A stretch of DNA of 64,000 bases from positions 992,001 through 1,056,000 of the forward strand of contig CAVXEB010000004.1 of NCBI GenBank assembly GCA_963760735.1. Direction: 5' to 3'. This stretch comes from CF-46 sp963760735 (GTDB lineage Bacteria; Chloroflexota; Limnocylindria; Limnocylindrales; CSP1-4). The notes under the pieces are model-generated. The model had not been told where the DNA came from, did not search any database, and saw only the letters and a list, made by a program, of their open reading frames with translations. How positions within the stretch are numbered: position 1 is the stretch's first letter; each line of letters opens with the position of its first letter. The translations under genes and the position numbers were made by a program. Positions 7,892 to 16,901 of the stretch are shown here, one piece after another.

Positions 7892-8647
7892 ATGATCATT
7901 CCCCGCCGGCAGGCCACGCTGCACCACGTGGAGGGCGGCTGGTTCGCCGCCAACTGGCATTTCTCGTTCGACGACTACGAGGATCCCGAGAACACCTGGT
8001 TCGGCGACCTGCGCGTCTTCAACGACGACACGCTCGTGCCCGGCGCGGTCTGGCCGATGCACCCGCATCGCGACATCGAGGGCATCACCTGGGTCGCCGA
8101 GGGGATGTTCGAGCACGCCGACAGCCGCGGCAATGGCGGCGTCCTGCCCCCGGGCTCGGCCCAGCGGGCGACGCTCGGCTCGGGCATGCAGCACTCCGAG
8201 GGCAACCACTCGACGACGGAGCCGATGCGCTTCATCCAGATGTGGATCATCCCCTCGGAGCGAGGGCTCGAGCCGTCCGTCGAGCAACGCAGCTTCTCCG
8301 ATGACGTCCGCCGCGGGCAGCTGCTTCCGGTCGTCGTCCCGGCGGCCGGGTACGGCAGCTCGGATGCCCCCGTCAACCCCGACGCCGTCACGGTCCACCA
8401 GGACGCCGCCGTGTTCGCGGCGACGCTGGATGCCGAACAACCCGTTCGGCATCGGTTCCGTGACGGGTTCATGGGCTACGTCTTCGCCGTCCACGGCGAC
8501 ATCCGCGTGGCGACCGATGGCGACGAGGCGGAGATCGATGCAGGGGGAGCAGCCAAGGTGATCGACGAGCAGGAGGTGATCGTCCGGGCCGGGGCGGCCG
8601 GGGCCGAGGTCCTGCTCGTCGAGACCCGGGCCGGTCGGCTGGCCTGA
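7892..8647 (+). CDS. Pirin family bicupin (quercetin dioxygenase-like)
   Basis: This 251-residue protein begins MIIPRRQATLHHVEGGWFA and carries the pirin N-terminal cupin: HPHRDIEGITWV supplies two metal histidines, and QHSEGNH and the later Glu complete the site. A second, degenerate cupin follows. YhhW/pirin proteins are Fe(II) enzymes or redox sensors; quercetinase activity is known for some. I reject the longer in-frame start at 7661 because conservation begins at MIIPRRQ and the upstream codons are non-homologous. The 305 nt upstream contain only a terminator-like hairpin. Confidence 0.88.
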   Translation: MIIPRRQATLHHVEGGWFAANWHFSFDDYEDPENTWFGDLRVFNDDTLVPGAVWPMHPHRDIEGITWVAEGMFEHADSRGNGGVLPPGSAQRATLGSGMQHSEGNHSTTEPMRFIQMWIIPSERGLEPSVEQRSFSDDVRRGQLLPVVVPAAGYGSSDAPVNPDAVTVHQDAAVFAATLDAEQPVRHRFRDGFMGYVFAVHGDIRVATDGDEAEIDAGGAAKVIDEQEVIVRAGAAGAEVLLVETRAGRLA

Positions 8648-8648
8648 G

Positions 8649-8756
8649 GCGCGTGACCGGATCGTCGAGATCCCGGGGCACGGTCACGCGTTCGTGATCG
8701 ATGACGGCTGGCCCGAGGTCGCCGACCGCGCTCACGTTCGTGAAGCGCTTCGTCCG
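8649..8756 (+). pseudogene. Possible remnant of an alpha/beta-hydrolase C-terminus
   Basis: The frame directly overlapping and following the pirin stop translates to DRIVEIPGHGHAFVIDDGWP and on to EVADRA. This looks like the last strand, catalytic-His loop and final helix of an alpha/beta-hydrolase. No start codon, ribosome site or upstream part exists, because the preceding DNA is the pirin gene in another frame. Chance resemblance is possible in GC-rich DNA. Confidence 0.3.
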
Positions 8757-8830
8757 GGCCCGGCTCCGTTCGTGCCTGCGAGGCCGGCACACCGGGGCCG
8801 GCATCGCCGCAGCGGGCGACCGATGCCGGA

Positions 8831-10093
8831 TCACCCGTTCGTGCGCGGGTCGAACAGGAACGCCGACCAGGCCGTGATCGCCAGCACGGCGGCCGCGGTG
8901 AGCGCCACGACGAGCGGCGCCGAGGTCGCATCGGCGAGCGGGCCGGCGACGAGGATCGGGAACAGGCTGGCGGCGCTGACGATCGAGGCCAGGACGCCGA
9001 AGACGCGGCCACGAACCGCGGCGGCCATGTTCTCGAACAGGGCCGTCTGCGCGGAGACCAGGGTCGTCGCATAGGCGGATCCGGCCACGAAGGCAAGGAC
9101 GACCGCGAGCGGGACCAGGTTGAGGTCGCTCGACCCGCTGATGGAGGCAACCGCGGCGATGGCCGCCGCGAGGAGACCGAAGGCAACGAGGCCGCCCTCC
9201 GCGGCCCGCCGCCGGGGGATCCGACCGCCGAGACGGTTGAGCGCGAAGACCCCCGCAACGACGCCGAGCCCGAGCGGCAGGACGAGGACGATCAGGCGGG
9301 TCGGGTCGAGCCCGAGCGACGACGCGAGGTCCGGCCCGAGGACGCCGATGACGCCGACCAGCGACGCGGCCAATGCGAGGTGCACGAGCGGGCGGGCGAC
9401 CTCGCGGTTGCCGCCGATCGCGGCCAGGCCCTCGCGCAGCTGATCGATCAGGTCGCGCACGGCGCGCGGCGCGTCGTCGTCGTTCCGCGCGGAGCCCTCG
9501 TCGGACGCGATCGGCGGCGCTGACGGCAGCTGGACCGTGACCGCTGTTGCCGCCGCGTAGAAGACGGCGACGACGCCCAGCACGACGGACGGGCCTGCCA
9601 GCGTGACCAGCAACGGGCCGAGGAACGCGAACCCGATCGCGAACGACGCCTGGAGCGTCAGGTTGAAGACGCCCATCGCCGATTGGAGATGGGCTCTCGG
9701 CACGACCCGCGGGACCATCGAGCCTTCCGCGGGCGTCAGGACAACCGTCGTGAGGCTGATGCCCAGGTTCAGGACCAGGAGCGCCGCGACGTTCGCCCCT
9801 GCAGCCGCGAGGCCGACGGTCAGCAGGGTCCGGATCGCGTTCGGGACGATCAAGGCCCAGCGCACGTCGAGTCGGTCGACGAGCACGCCCGCCACCGCGG
9901 ACAGGGCGATCGTCGGGATCAGGAACGACATCACGAGGGCGCTGACCGCGGCGTTCGACCGCGTCGTCGAGAAGACGAGGATCGTCAGGGCGTAGAGCGA
10001 CATGTTGCCGCCGACCTGGGTCGACGCCTGGATGAACCACAGTCGCCCGAACGTCCGATCGCGCAGGAGCGGCCGGAAGCCGGTCGCGGTCAT
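8831..10093 (-). CDS. MFS transporter
   Basis: A 420-residue integral membrane protein with about 12 hydrophobic helices. It begins MTATGFRPLLRDRTFGRLWF, the typical MFS_3/enterobactin-exporter-like N-terminus (FRxLxxxRxFxxLW). The loop after helix 2 carries GVLVDRLDVRWALI, a variant of the MFS motif A (GxLxDRxGRR). A start at 10153 is open but would overlap the divergent helicase gene. Probably a drug or metabolite exporter; substrate unknown. A GC-rich cytoplasmic loop separates the two six-helix halves. Confidence 0.85.
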   Translation of the reverse strand: MTATGFRPLLRDRTFGRLWFIQASTQVGGNMSLYALTILVFSTTRSNAAVSALVMSFLIPTIALSAVAGVLVDRLDVRWALIVPNAIRTLLTVGLAAAGANVAALLVLNLGISLTTVVLTPAEGSMVPRVVPRAHLQSAMGVFNLTLQASFAIGFAFLGPLLVTLAGPSVVLGVVAVFYAAATAVTVQLPSAPPIASDEGSARNDDDAPRAVRDLIDQLREGLAAIGGNREVARPLVHLALAASLVGVIGVLGPDLASSLGLDPTRLIVLVLPLGLGVVAGVFALNRLGGRIPRRRAAEGGLVAFGLLAAAIAAVASISGSSDLNLVPLAVVLAFVAGSAYATTLVSAQTALFENMAAAVRGRVFGVLASIVSAASLFPILVAGPLADATSAPLVVALTAAAVLAITAWSAFLFDPRTNG

Positions 10094-10146
10094 CGGTGCA
10101 GTCTGGCGGTAAGGAGGGGACGAGCGCGGGCTGCTAGCCTCGATGA

Positions 10147-12168
10147 GTGCCACGGCTCGACCCCGATCGCCTCCTCGCCGACCTCGATCCTGAGCAGCTC
10201 GAGGCGGTGCTCGCGACCACCGGGCCGGTCGCGATCATGGCCGGCGCAGGGACCGGCAAGACGCGGGTGATCAGCCGGCGCACGGCGTACGCGATCGCCA
10301 CCGACGTCGTCCCGCCGGACCAGGCGCTCGTCGTGACGTTCACCGACAAGGCCGCCGGCGAGATGGTCGAGCGGCTGCGGTCACTGGGGCTACCGGGCGT
10401 CACCGCGCGGACCTTCCACGCCCATGCTCTCAGCCAGTTGCGGCACTTCTGGCCCTCGCGCCACGACGGGCAGCCCCTGCCGCAGCTCCTCGACTCGAAG
10501 ATCCCGATCCTCGGGCGGCTCGCCCGCCAGCTCCCGGGCCACTTCCGGTTCACGCCTGCGAAGGACCTCGCCGACGAGATCGAGTGGGCGAAATCGCGCC
10601 GGATCGAGCCGCGGGCGTACGAGCGCGAGGCCGGCCGCGTCGCGCCCGCTCGGGAGCCGCCGATCCCGATCGACCTGTTCGTCCGGACGTTCGACAACTA
10701 CGAGCGTGCGAAGGGCCGGGCCGGACGGATCGACTTCGACGACCTCCTCGTCGAGACGATCGGCCTCCTCGAGGACGACACCGAGGCGGCCGACACCATC
10801 CGCGCCCGGAAGCGCTGGTTCAGCGTCGACGAGTACCAGGACACGAGCCCGCTCCAGGAGCGGCTGCTCGAGCTGTGGCTTGGCGATCGACCGGACCTGT
10901 GCGTCGTCGGCGACGTCGACCAGACGATCTACACGTTCACCGGAGCGACGTCGGGCTTCCTCACCGGCTTCGCCGAGCGCCATGCGGGCGCCCGGATCCT
11001 CGACCTGACGCGCAACTACCGCTCGACGCCGCAGGTCCTCGAGCTGGCGAACCGGCTGATCGCGGCCGACGGTCGATCGAAGCGGCTGACGACGAGCCGT
11101 GACGTGGGTCCGGAGCCCACGATCACCCGGCATGCCTCGGCGGATGCCGAGCGGGACGTGATGATCGCGACGATCCAGCGGCTGATCCACGACGGAATCG
11201 CGCCGGCCGAGATGGCCGTCCTCGTCCGGATGAACGCCCAGGTCGAGCCGATCGAGGCAGCCCTGACGCGAGCCAGTGTCGCCTACCAGGTCCGTGGCCT
11301 GCGCTTCTACGACCGGCCCGAGGTCAAGGCCGCGATCGCGAGCATCCGCCGCCGCGGCCTCGACGAGGCCGGCCTGCCGCTTGTTGCGACGATCCGCGGC
11401 CGATGGGTGGACGACGTCGGCTTCGAGGAGGACGGCGCCACGGCGTCCGAGGGTCGGGAAGCCCAGGAGCGCCAGTCGTCGCTCGAGACGTTGCTCGCGA
11501 TCGTCACCTCGGTCGTCCACGCCGACCCGGCGAGCGACGCCGCCGCGATCGTCGCGGAGCTCGAGCGGCGCGCCGCCCACGAGCGGGAGAACGCGGGCGA
11601 CGGCGTCAACCTCCTGACGTACCACCGGGCGAAGGGCCTCGAGTGGGACGCGGTCTTCCTGCCGATGCTCGAGGAGGGTTCGCTCCCGATCCGCCAGGCA
11701 CTCGACGACGGCGCGGCGCTCGACGAGGAGCGGCGCCTGCTCTACGTCGGGATCACCCGGGCCCGCATCCACCTCGCGCTCTCCTGGGCGGATCGTCGCG
11801 AGACGCGCGGTCGGGAAGGCCGGCGGCAACCGAGCCGGTTCCTGCTCGACCTCCGGCCGCGCTCCGCCGCGGGGACCGGCGAGCGCCGCGTCCGGGATCT
11901 CGGCGGCCCGTCGATCGCCCGCCCGCGAACGCCACGACCCGGCGACGACGGTGATCCGGTGTTCGCCGCGCTCCGCGAGTGGCGGTCGTCAACCGCCCGC
12001 GACGAGGGCATCGCGGCCTTCATCGTGGCCCACGACTCGGTCCTGACGGCCATCGCCGCGGCGCGTCCCAGCACGCTCGCGGGCCTGCGGCGGGTGAAGG
12101 GAATGGGTCCGGCCAAGCTCGAGAAGTACGGCGACGGGATCCTCGAGGTGCTCGCCGCGATCGACTGA
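10147..12168 (+). CDS. UvrD/PcrA-type ATP-dependent DNA helicase with C-terminal HRDC domain
   Basis: A 673-residue superfamily 1A helicase. Visible motifs in order: Walker A AGAGTGKT, motif Ia TFTDKAAGEM, motif II DEYQDTSPLQ, motif III GDVDQTIYTFTGA, motif IV LTRNYRST, motif V LTYHRAKGLEWDAVFLP and motif VI RRLLYVGITRAR. The last ~70 residues form an HRDC domain (LRRVKGMGPAKLEKYGDGIL), which helps DNA structure recognition. This compact UvrD-HRDC layout, with a shortened 2B domain, is common in Actinobacteria and Chloroflexota (UvrD2-like). Starts with GTG at 10147. Likely acts in DNA repair or replication-fork processing. Convergent with the next gene, 7 nt apart. Confidence 0.93.
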   Translation: MPRLDPDRLLADLDPEQLEAVLATTGPVAIMAGAGTGKTRVISRRTAYAIATDVVPPDQALVVTFTDKAAGEMVERLRSLGLPGVTARTFHAHALSQLRHFWPSRHDGQPLPQLLDSKIPILGRLARQLPGHFRFTPAKDLADEIEWAKSRRIEPRAYEREAGRVAPAREPPIPIDLFVRTFDNYERAKGRAGRIDFDDLLVETIGLLEDDTEAADTIRARKRWFSVDEYQDTSPLQERLLELWLGDRPDLCVVGDVDQTIYTFTGATSGFLTGFAERHAGARILDLTRNYRSTPQVLELANRLIAADGRSKRLTTSRDVGPEPTITRHASADAERDVMIATIQRLIHDGIAPAEMAVLVRMNAQVEPIEAALTRASVAYQVRGLRFYDRPEVKAAIASIRRRGLDEAGLPLVATIRGRWVDDVGFEEDGATASEGREAQERQSSLETLLAIVTSVVHADPASDAAAIVAELERRAAHERENAGDGVNLLTYHRAKGLEWDAVFLPMLEEGSLPIRQALDDGAALDEERRLLYVGITRARIHLALSWADRRETRGREGRRQPSRFLLDLRPRSAAGTGERRVRDLGGPSIARPRTPRPGDDGDPVFAALREWRSSTARDEGIAAFIVAHDSVLTAIAAARPSTLAGLRRVKGMGPAKLEKYGDGILEVLAAID

Positions 12169-12175
12169 CCGCTGA

Positions 12176-13957
12176 TCAGGCGGGCGCCACGCCGGCGGGT
12201 GCGGCAGCGCCTCTGGCCAGGTTCGCCTGCGCCATCCGCTCCGTCACTGCCGCAGCCGCCGGGCCGGCGACCGCTGCCAGGAACGTCGCCGCGTCGACGC
12301 TGTACCCGGTGACGTCGCTGATCGCGACGACCGTCGCGGTCCGCGGACTCCGACGCAGGAGCGCGATCTCCCCAACCCCGGCTCCTGTCCCGAGGCGATG
12401 GATCGGCCGGCCGTCGACGGAGACCTCGATCTCGCCGGTCGCGATCACGAGGAACGTGTCGCCGGGCTCGCCCTGGGTCATCAGGACCGTGCCCGCCGGG
12501 AACGCCACGGGCACGAGGCCGGCGGCGAGCCGTTCGACCGCGGTCATCGGCAGCTCGCCGAACGCCTCGACCTTGCCGAGCAGGTGGATGAGCTCCTCGT
12601 TGACGACCGTGACCTGCCGGACCTGGCCGATCCGCAGGTAGATGACGGCGGCCATCGCGGGCAGGATCAGGCCACCGGCGACCAGCGCGCCACGGATCCC
12701 CAGGCCGCCGATCAGGAGCGGGGCCAGCAGGCTGCCCGAGATCGCCCCGATCCCGATCACCCCCTCGAGGACGGACATCACCGGGGCGCGGTCCTCGTTG
12801 GCACACGCGCGCTGGAAGATCGTGAACAGGGCCACGTCGTATGTCGCGTTCGCGACGCCGATCGTCACCATCGCCGCGAGGGCGACCTCGGGAAACGGCA
12901 GGATCCCGATCGCCGTGATCGGCAGCCCCCAGAACACGAGCCCGACGATCTCGGTCCCGATCAATCGCTCGGATCGGACCGCCTGCATCGCGAAGATCGC
13001 GCCGCCGAGGCCGCCGAGCCCGAGGGCCGCGCCGAGGAGGCCCGTGCCGGACTGGCCCATGCCGAGGAGCTCGATGGCGGCGACGACGGTCATCGCGCTG
13101 AGCAGCCCCCGGGTGAGGACCTGACCGTACGTGCCGAGCATCGACCAGGCGAGGACGGGCTGGGCGCGGATCGCGTGGATGCCGTCGAGGAGCCGCGTCC
13201 GGATGTTGCTCGTCCGCCCATCGCCGATCTGGAGCCGTCCGCCCGAGGCATCGCCGACCTGCTCGAACCGGAGGCCGGCGGCGACGATCGCCGTCACGAG
13301 GAATGCGACTGCAGCGACGGCTGCGACCGCGGCCGGCGCTCCGAGGCCCATCATCACGCCGGCGACGAACGGCCCGACGAACGCGCCGAACCCCTCGCCG
13401 GTGCTCCAGACGGTGTTCGCGGCGACGAGCTCGCCCGGGCTCCGCGCGATCGCCGGCATCAGCGTGATCTGGGTCGGCCGGATCGGGGCGCCGGCGGCCG
13501 CGGCGATCGCCGCGAACACGAAGAGCTCGACCATCGTGACCGCCTTGTCGTCGAGCGAGCGCCCGGCCGTGAAGATCGCGAGTGCAGTGCCGGCGGCACT
13601 CGCCGCCCGGATCAGACCGAGAGCCACGAGGATCCGGTCCCCGCGAAAGCGCTCGAGCATGGTCCCCGCGGACATGCCGGCGATCACGGCAGGGACCATC
13701 CGGACGGCGCCGAGCAGGGCGGCCGCGACCACCCCGCCGCGATTGAAGACGGTCACGAGGGTGACGACGACGAGGGCCGCATCCGCCGCGACGCCCAGGG
13801 TCCAGGTGATCCCCAGTCGCCTGATCCCGTCGTTCGCGAGCGCCTGGCGCAGGTTGGCACGCGCGGCCCGGAGTGCGAGCGGGAGCGCGCGCAATCGGGA
13901 CCGAGAGCCCGACGAAGGCGTTTCGGGAGGCGGGGTGGACGCCGGACGCTCGGTCAT
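12176..13957 (-). CDS. MFS transporter with C-terminal cyclic nucleotide-binding domain
   Basis: A 593-residue protein. Residues ~30-450 contain about 12 transmembrane helices of MFS type. Residues ~460-580 form a cNMP-binding (CAP-type) beta-roll: LVPVAFPAGTVLMTQGEPGD, then GTGAGVGEIALLRRSPRTAT, the phosphate-binding cassette with Glu and Arg. The cassette PGDTFLVIATGEIEV matches canonical CNBDs. An ATG at 13957 follows GGAGGG. Allosteric control of transport by cAMP/cGMP is likely; a class III cyclase is encoded 7 kb upstream at 1772-4891. Substrate unknown. Confidence 0.87.
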   Translation of the reverse strand: MTERPASTPPPETPSSGSRSRLRALPLALRAARANLRQALANDGIRRLGITWTLGVAADAALVVVTLVTVFNRGGVVAAALLGAVRMVPAVIAGMSAGTMLERFRGDRILVALGLIRAASAAGTALAIFTAGRSLDDKAVTMVELFVFAAIAAAAGAPIRPTQITLMPAIARSPGELVAANTVWSTGEGFGAFVGPFVAGVMMGLGAPAAVAAVAAVAFLVTAIVAAGLRFEQVGDASGGRLQIGDGRTSNIRTRLLDGIHAIRAQPVLAWSMLGTYGQVLTRGLLSAMTVVAAIELLGMGQSGTGLLGAALGLGGLGGAIFAMQAVRSERLIGTEIVGLVFWGLPITAIGILPFPEVALAAMVTIGVANATYDVALFTIFQRACANEDRAPVMSVLEGVIGIGAISGSLLAPLLIGGLGIRGALVAGGLILPAMAAVIYLRIGQVRQVTVVNEELIHLLGKVEAFGELPMTAVERLAAGLVPVAFPAGTVLMTQGEPGDTFLVIATGEIEVSVDGRPIHRLGTGAGVGEIALLRRSPRTATVVAISDVTGYSVDAATFLAAVAGPAAAAVTERMAQANLARGAAAPAGVAPA

Positions 13958-14106
13958 GCCGCCCTCCAGTGCGCCGCCTTCACCCGGCCTTCGGCGGTTC
14001 AGCCTCGCAACGGTACGCGGTCGGCAACGCCGTCGTGTCGCGTTCGGCGCTCAGTCGAACGCGGGATCGGCGACCGGCTGCCGCGGCGGCGCCCATCGCC
14101 GGACAT

Positions 14107-14140
14107 GAAAACGCCGCCCGCACCAGGGTGCGGGCGGCGT
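14107..14140 (-). terminator. Intrinsic terminator of the cold-shock gene
   Basis: A 13-bp perfect stem (14111-14123 pairing with 14128-14140) with a 4-nt loop lies 13 nt past the csp stop. It runs straight into a TTTT tract on the minus strand. Confidence 0.9.
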
Positions 14141-14153
14141 GTCTGACGCTGGG

Positions 14154-14357
14154 TCAGGCGCTCTGGACGTTCGTCGCGCGCGGGCCCTTGGGGCTCGCCT
14201 CGATCTCGAACTGGACCTTCTCACCGCCGGTGAGACGATCGAAGTCGAGCGAGGACGTCAGTCCGTTGCGGTGGAAGAAGTACTCCTTCCCGTCCTCGGC
14301 GGCGATGAAGCCAAAGCCGCGGTCGGAAACGACCTTCTTGATGGTGCCGGTGGTCAC
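14154..14357 (-). CDS. Cold-shock domain protein (CspA family)
   Basis: This 67-residue protein is the normal CSP length. RNP1 (DRGFGFI) and RNP2 (EYFFH) are intact, so it should bind single-stranded RNA/DNA as an RNA chaperone. I place the start at GTG 14357 because GGAGG lies 5-6 nt upstream; the longer frame to 14438 would add a non-homologous basic leader. A TAGGAT hexamer at 14454-14459 (minus strand) could be the -10 of its promoter, giving a ~90-nt leader, as is common for csp mRNAs. It ends at a strong intrinsic terminator. Confidence 0.93.
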   Translation of the reverse strand: MTTGTIKKVVSDRGFGFIAAEDGKEYFFHRNGLTSSLDFDRLTGGEKVQFEIEASPKGPRATNVQSA

Positions 14358-14517
14358 AGTGACCTCCACTCTTCTCGAACACAGGACGACAGTCGCACGG
14401 TCCGTTCGAGAGAGGACGACCACACGGAGCACGCCCACATTGGGCAGACTCGAATCCTAGCACGTTCGTTCGACGGCGGCGACCTGTGGGAGCCGCCACG
14501 ATCACGGGGAAGACTCC

Positions 14518-14775
14518 CTACATCGCCTCGAACGTCTCGCAGAACTCGATCCGGGCGGTCCGCGGGCCGAGGAAGATCGGGCAGTCCCTGGCCAGGCCGA
14601 TCGCCGCGTCGAGCGAATCAGCCTTGATGATCGAATAGCCCGTCACGGGATCGCTGCTTCCCGGAGACACGGCGCCGCCCGGGGTCGACGGTCCGGCTCT
14701 GGCTGGTCGGGTTGCCGCCGTCGACCAGCGCTGGACCGAGCTTGCCCAGCCACTCGCCCCAGGCCTGCATGACCT
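14518..14775 (-). pseudogene. YCII-like (DGPF-type) small protein, truncated and frameshifted
   Basis: Two frames together rebuild a familiar small YCII-related protein. The upstream part reads VMQAWGEWLGKLGPALVDGG and NPTSQSRTVDPG. One frame over, the downstream part reads AVSPGSSDPVTGYSIIKADS, LDAAIGLARDCPIF and FCETFEAM before a stop. The switch falls at a run of four C's near 14678-14684, consistent with a one-base insertion. The N-terminal ~20 residues and start codon are missing where the reductase gene at 14785 ends. Either a real pseudogene or, if the C-run is miscalled, still N-terminally truncated. Confidence 0.65.
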
Positions 14776-14784
14776 TCGCCTGGG

Positions 14785-15657
14785 TCAGCGGCGGCGGCGA
14801 TACCGCAGCAACAGGTGGTCGGCCGCTCGCCTGACCGAGACGAGCTGCTGCCAGCTGGCCTCGGCGCTCGGCAGCTCGATCCCCTCGATCAGGCCCAGGC
14901 GACCGCCCTCGCCACGGCCGACGACCTGCGGCGCGAGGGTCAGGAACAGCTCGTCCGCCACGTCCGCTGCGACGAGATCCGCGTAGAGATGCGGCCCGCC
15001 CTCCGAGAGCACGATGCCGTCGCCGAGACGCGGAAGGAGGTTCGCGAGGTCGTCCGGCGACAACCGGTCGCCCGATCCGGCGACGTCGATCCGGACGTGC
15101 GGCGGCAGGTCCTCCCGCCGGAGACGGTCGGCCCCGGTCGATGTCGTCGCGAAGACCACCGGCACCGTCGGGTCGTCCAGGCCGCGGCGGCCGAGGCGGA
15201 CGTCGCCGCTGCCCGTCACGATCACAGTCGTGGGATGGGTCGCCAGCCCGAGCGCCCGCCGCCAGTCCGTGAAGTCGGGGGCGGACTCGGGATGGAGGTG
15301 ATCCGCGGTCCACTGGTGGCTGCTCCCGCCCCGAATGGTGCCCGCGCCAACCAGCAGCACGTCCGAGATTGCCCGCAACAGCGCCATGACGAACCGGTCC
15401 GGTTCGTTGAACCCGCTGATCACGCCGCCGCCGGCCTGCTGGCCGTGACCCAGCGCGACCACCCCGTCGAGGGTGGCCACGAAGTTGACGATCACGGTCG
15501 GCCGGTCATCGCGAAGCGGGATGAGAAGCGGCCCGCCGTACCGCGTCTCGAGCGCCACCGGCATTGGCTCGCCCCGCACTGGACCGTCGGCGTCACCGGC
15601 GTCCCACAGGTCCTCCAGGGCCGGCGGGGGCGGGCCGGACGCAGGCGACTCGGGCAT
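14785..15657 (-). CDS. RibD C-terminal/dihydrofolate reductase-like NADPH reductase
   Basis: A 290-residue protein of the RibD-C/DHFR fold: TVIVNFVATLDGVVALG is the substrate/cofactor strand, DVLLVGAGTIRGG the NADPH phosphate loop, and IVLSEGGPHLYADLVAADVA the conserved C-terminal GGP motif. No deaminase domain is attached. Members include pyrimidine reductases of riboflavin synthesis and stand-alone reductases of unknown substrate. The chosen ATG 15657 (MPESPASG) excludes a non-conserved 49-residue extension. Divergent from the alpha/beta-hydrolase gene at 15761. Confidence 0.85.
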   Translation of the reverse strand: MPESPASGPPPPALEDLWDAGDADGPVRGEPMPVALETRYGGPLLIPLRDDRPTVIVNFVATLDGVVALGHGQQAGGGVISGFNEPDRFVMALLRAISDVLLVGAGTIRGGSSHQWTADHLHPESAPDFTDWRRALGLATHPTTVIVTGSGDVRLGRRGLDDPTVPVVFATTSTGADRLRREDLPPHVRIDVAGSGDRLSPDDLANLLPRLGDGIVLSEGGPHLYADLVAADVADELFLTLAPQVVGRGEGGRLGLIEGIELPSAEASWQQLVSVRRAADHLLLRYRRRR

Positions 15658-15760
15658 CGGCCTAGGGTAGTCGGCGACCCGCGACGTCGCCGATGACTTC
15701 CGGAGGCGCGGCCGGTCAGATGGGTGGACACTGACCACCCGACGGACGAGGACCCGAACC

Positions 15761-16594
15761 ATGACCGCGACCGACCTGACCACCGAGACGACTGCCGCCG
15801 GCACCTACGCGGACGTCAACGGGCTCCACGTCTACTACGAGACGCACGGCAGCGGCCGGCCGCTGGTCCTCCTCCACGGCGGGCTGATGACGGGCGACAC
15901 GTTCGGGCCGGTCCTGCCGGCGCTGGCGGCAACCCACCACGTGATCACGCCCGACCTGCAGGGTCACGGCCGGACGGCCGACATCGACCGGCCGCTCGAC
16001 GCACGGCTGATGGCCGACGACATTGCCGCCCTGATCCGCCACCTCGGTCTCGAGAAGCCCGACGTGATGGGCTACTCGCTCGGCGGCGGCGTCGCGATGT
16101 TCGTCGCGTCGAAGTACCCCGAGCTCGTCCGCAGGGCCGTGGTCGTCTCCGCCCACGTCAGGAGCGACGCGATCTATCCGGAGATGCGCGCCCAGCAGGC
16201 GCAGGTCGGTGCGTCCGCCGTGGAGGCCCTGAAGGGCACGCCGATGTACCAGGGCTACGTGAGCGTCGCCCCGCGGCCGGAGGACTTCGGCCGCCTGCTC
16301 GACAAGGTCGGCGAGGGGATGGCGCAGCCGTTCGACTTCAGCGACGTCGTCCGGGGCATCCAGGTCCCGACGCTGATCGCCTGCGCAGATGCCGACATGG
16401 CGCCGCCGAGCCACTACGTCGAGATCTTCGCCCTCCTCGACGGCGGCCAGCGCGACGGCGGCTGGATGGGCGAGGGCCGTCCGAAGGGTGGGCATGCGCT
16501 CGCGATCCTGCCCGGCCTCACCCACTACTCGATCGGCGCGTCGCCGCTCCTGGCGGCCGCGGCGCTCGCCTTCCTCGACGCGCCCGACGCCTGA
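15761..16594 (+). CDS. Alpha/beta-fold hydrolase
   Basis: A 277-residue enzyme. The oxyanion-hole motif is LVLLHGG, the nucleophile elbow is GYSLGGG with Ser106, and the C-terminal catalytic His lies in LPGLTHYS. An Asp in IACADADM is the probable third triad member. It has no signal peptide, so it is cytoplasmic. Homologous to esterases and epoxide/haloperoxidase-type hydrolases; the substrate cannot be deduced. A small inverted repeat (GGGTGG-N7-CCACCC) at 15722-15740 lies between it and the divergent reductase. Confidence 0.88.
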   Translation: MTATDLTTETTAAGTYADVNGLHVYYETHGSGRPLVLLHGGLMTGDTFGPVLPALAATHHVITPDLQGHGRTADIDRPLDARLMADDIAALIRHLGLEKPDVMGYSLGGGVAMFVASKYPELVRRAVVVSAHVRSDAIYPEMRAQQAQVGASAVEALKGTPMYQGYVSVAPRPEDFGRLLDKVGEGMAQPFDFSDVVRGIQVPTLIACADADMAPPSHYVEIFALLDGGQRDGGWMGEGRPKGGHALAILPGLTHYSIGASPLLAAAALAFLDAPDA

Positions 16595-16901
16595 CCCGAC
16601 CGGGGGCGCGACCACCCGAGACGATCCGGAGATGGCGCCGACGTAGGGTGCACCGGCCTCGCTCGGCCCGACGCGCGCCACGGCTGAACCCTCGCCGGCG
16701 CGCCGAAAGGGGGTACCGGGGGGTCCGCGGGGCCGACCTACCGGGGGTACGCGACTCGCCCGTTCTCGGTCAGGCCGGCTCGCGTCGTCGCGCGCCGGCG
16801 TGCCGGCCGAGACGCCTGGTCGGCTCATCGCCGATGCCGACGCATGGACGCGTCGTTCCCCTGCCACCTCCGCCCGAAGCGGAGCGCAGGAGTGAGCTCA
16901 C
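16595..16901. promoter_or_regulatory. Upstream region of the 683-aa protein with direct repeats TACCGGGGG
   Basis: 307 nt without a supported gene. It contains two copies of TACCGGGGG (from 16714 and 16739, 25 bp apart). The first is flanked by AAGGGGG and the second by TACG, in an otherwise G-rich stretch. Repeats on the same DNA face at this spacing fit a tandem activator site. An AGGAG ribosome site precedes the ATG at 16902. Confidence 0.4.

Noticed and set aside
14446..14470. TCGAATCC resembling a tRNA T-loop
   Set aside because: No acceptor or anticodon stem pairing can be built around it; it is in the csp leader.
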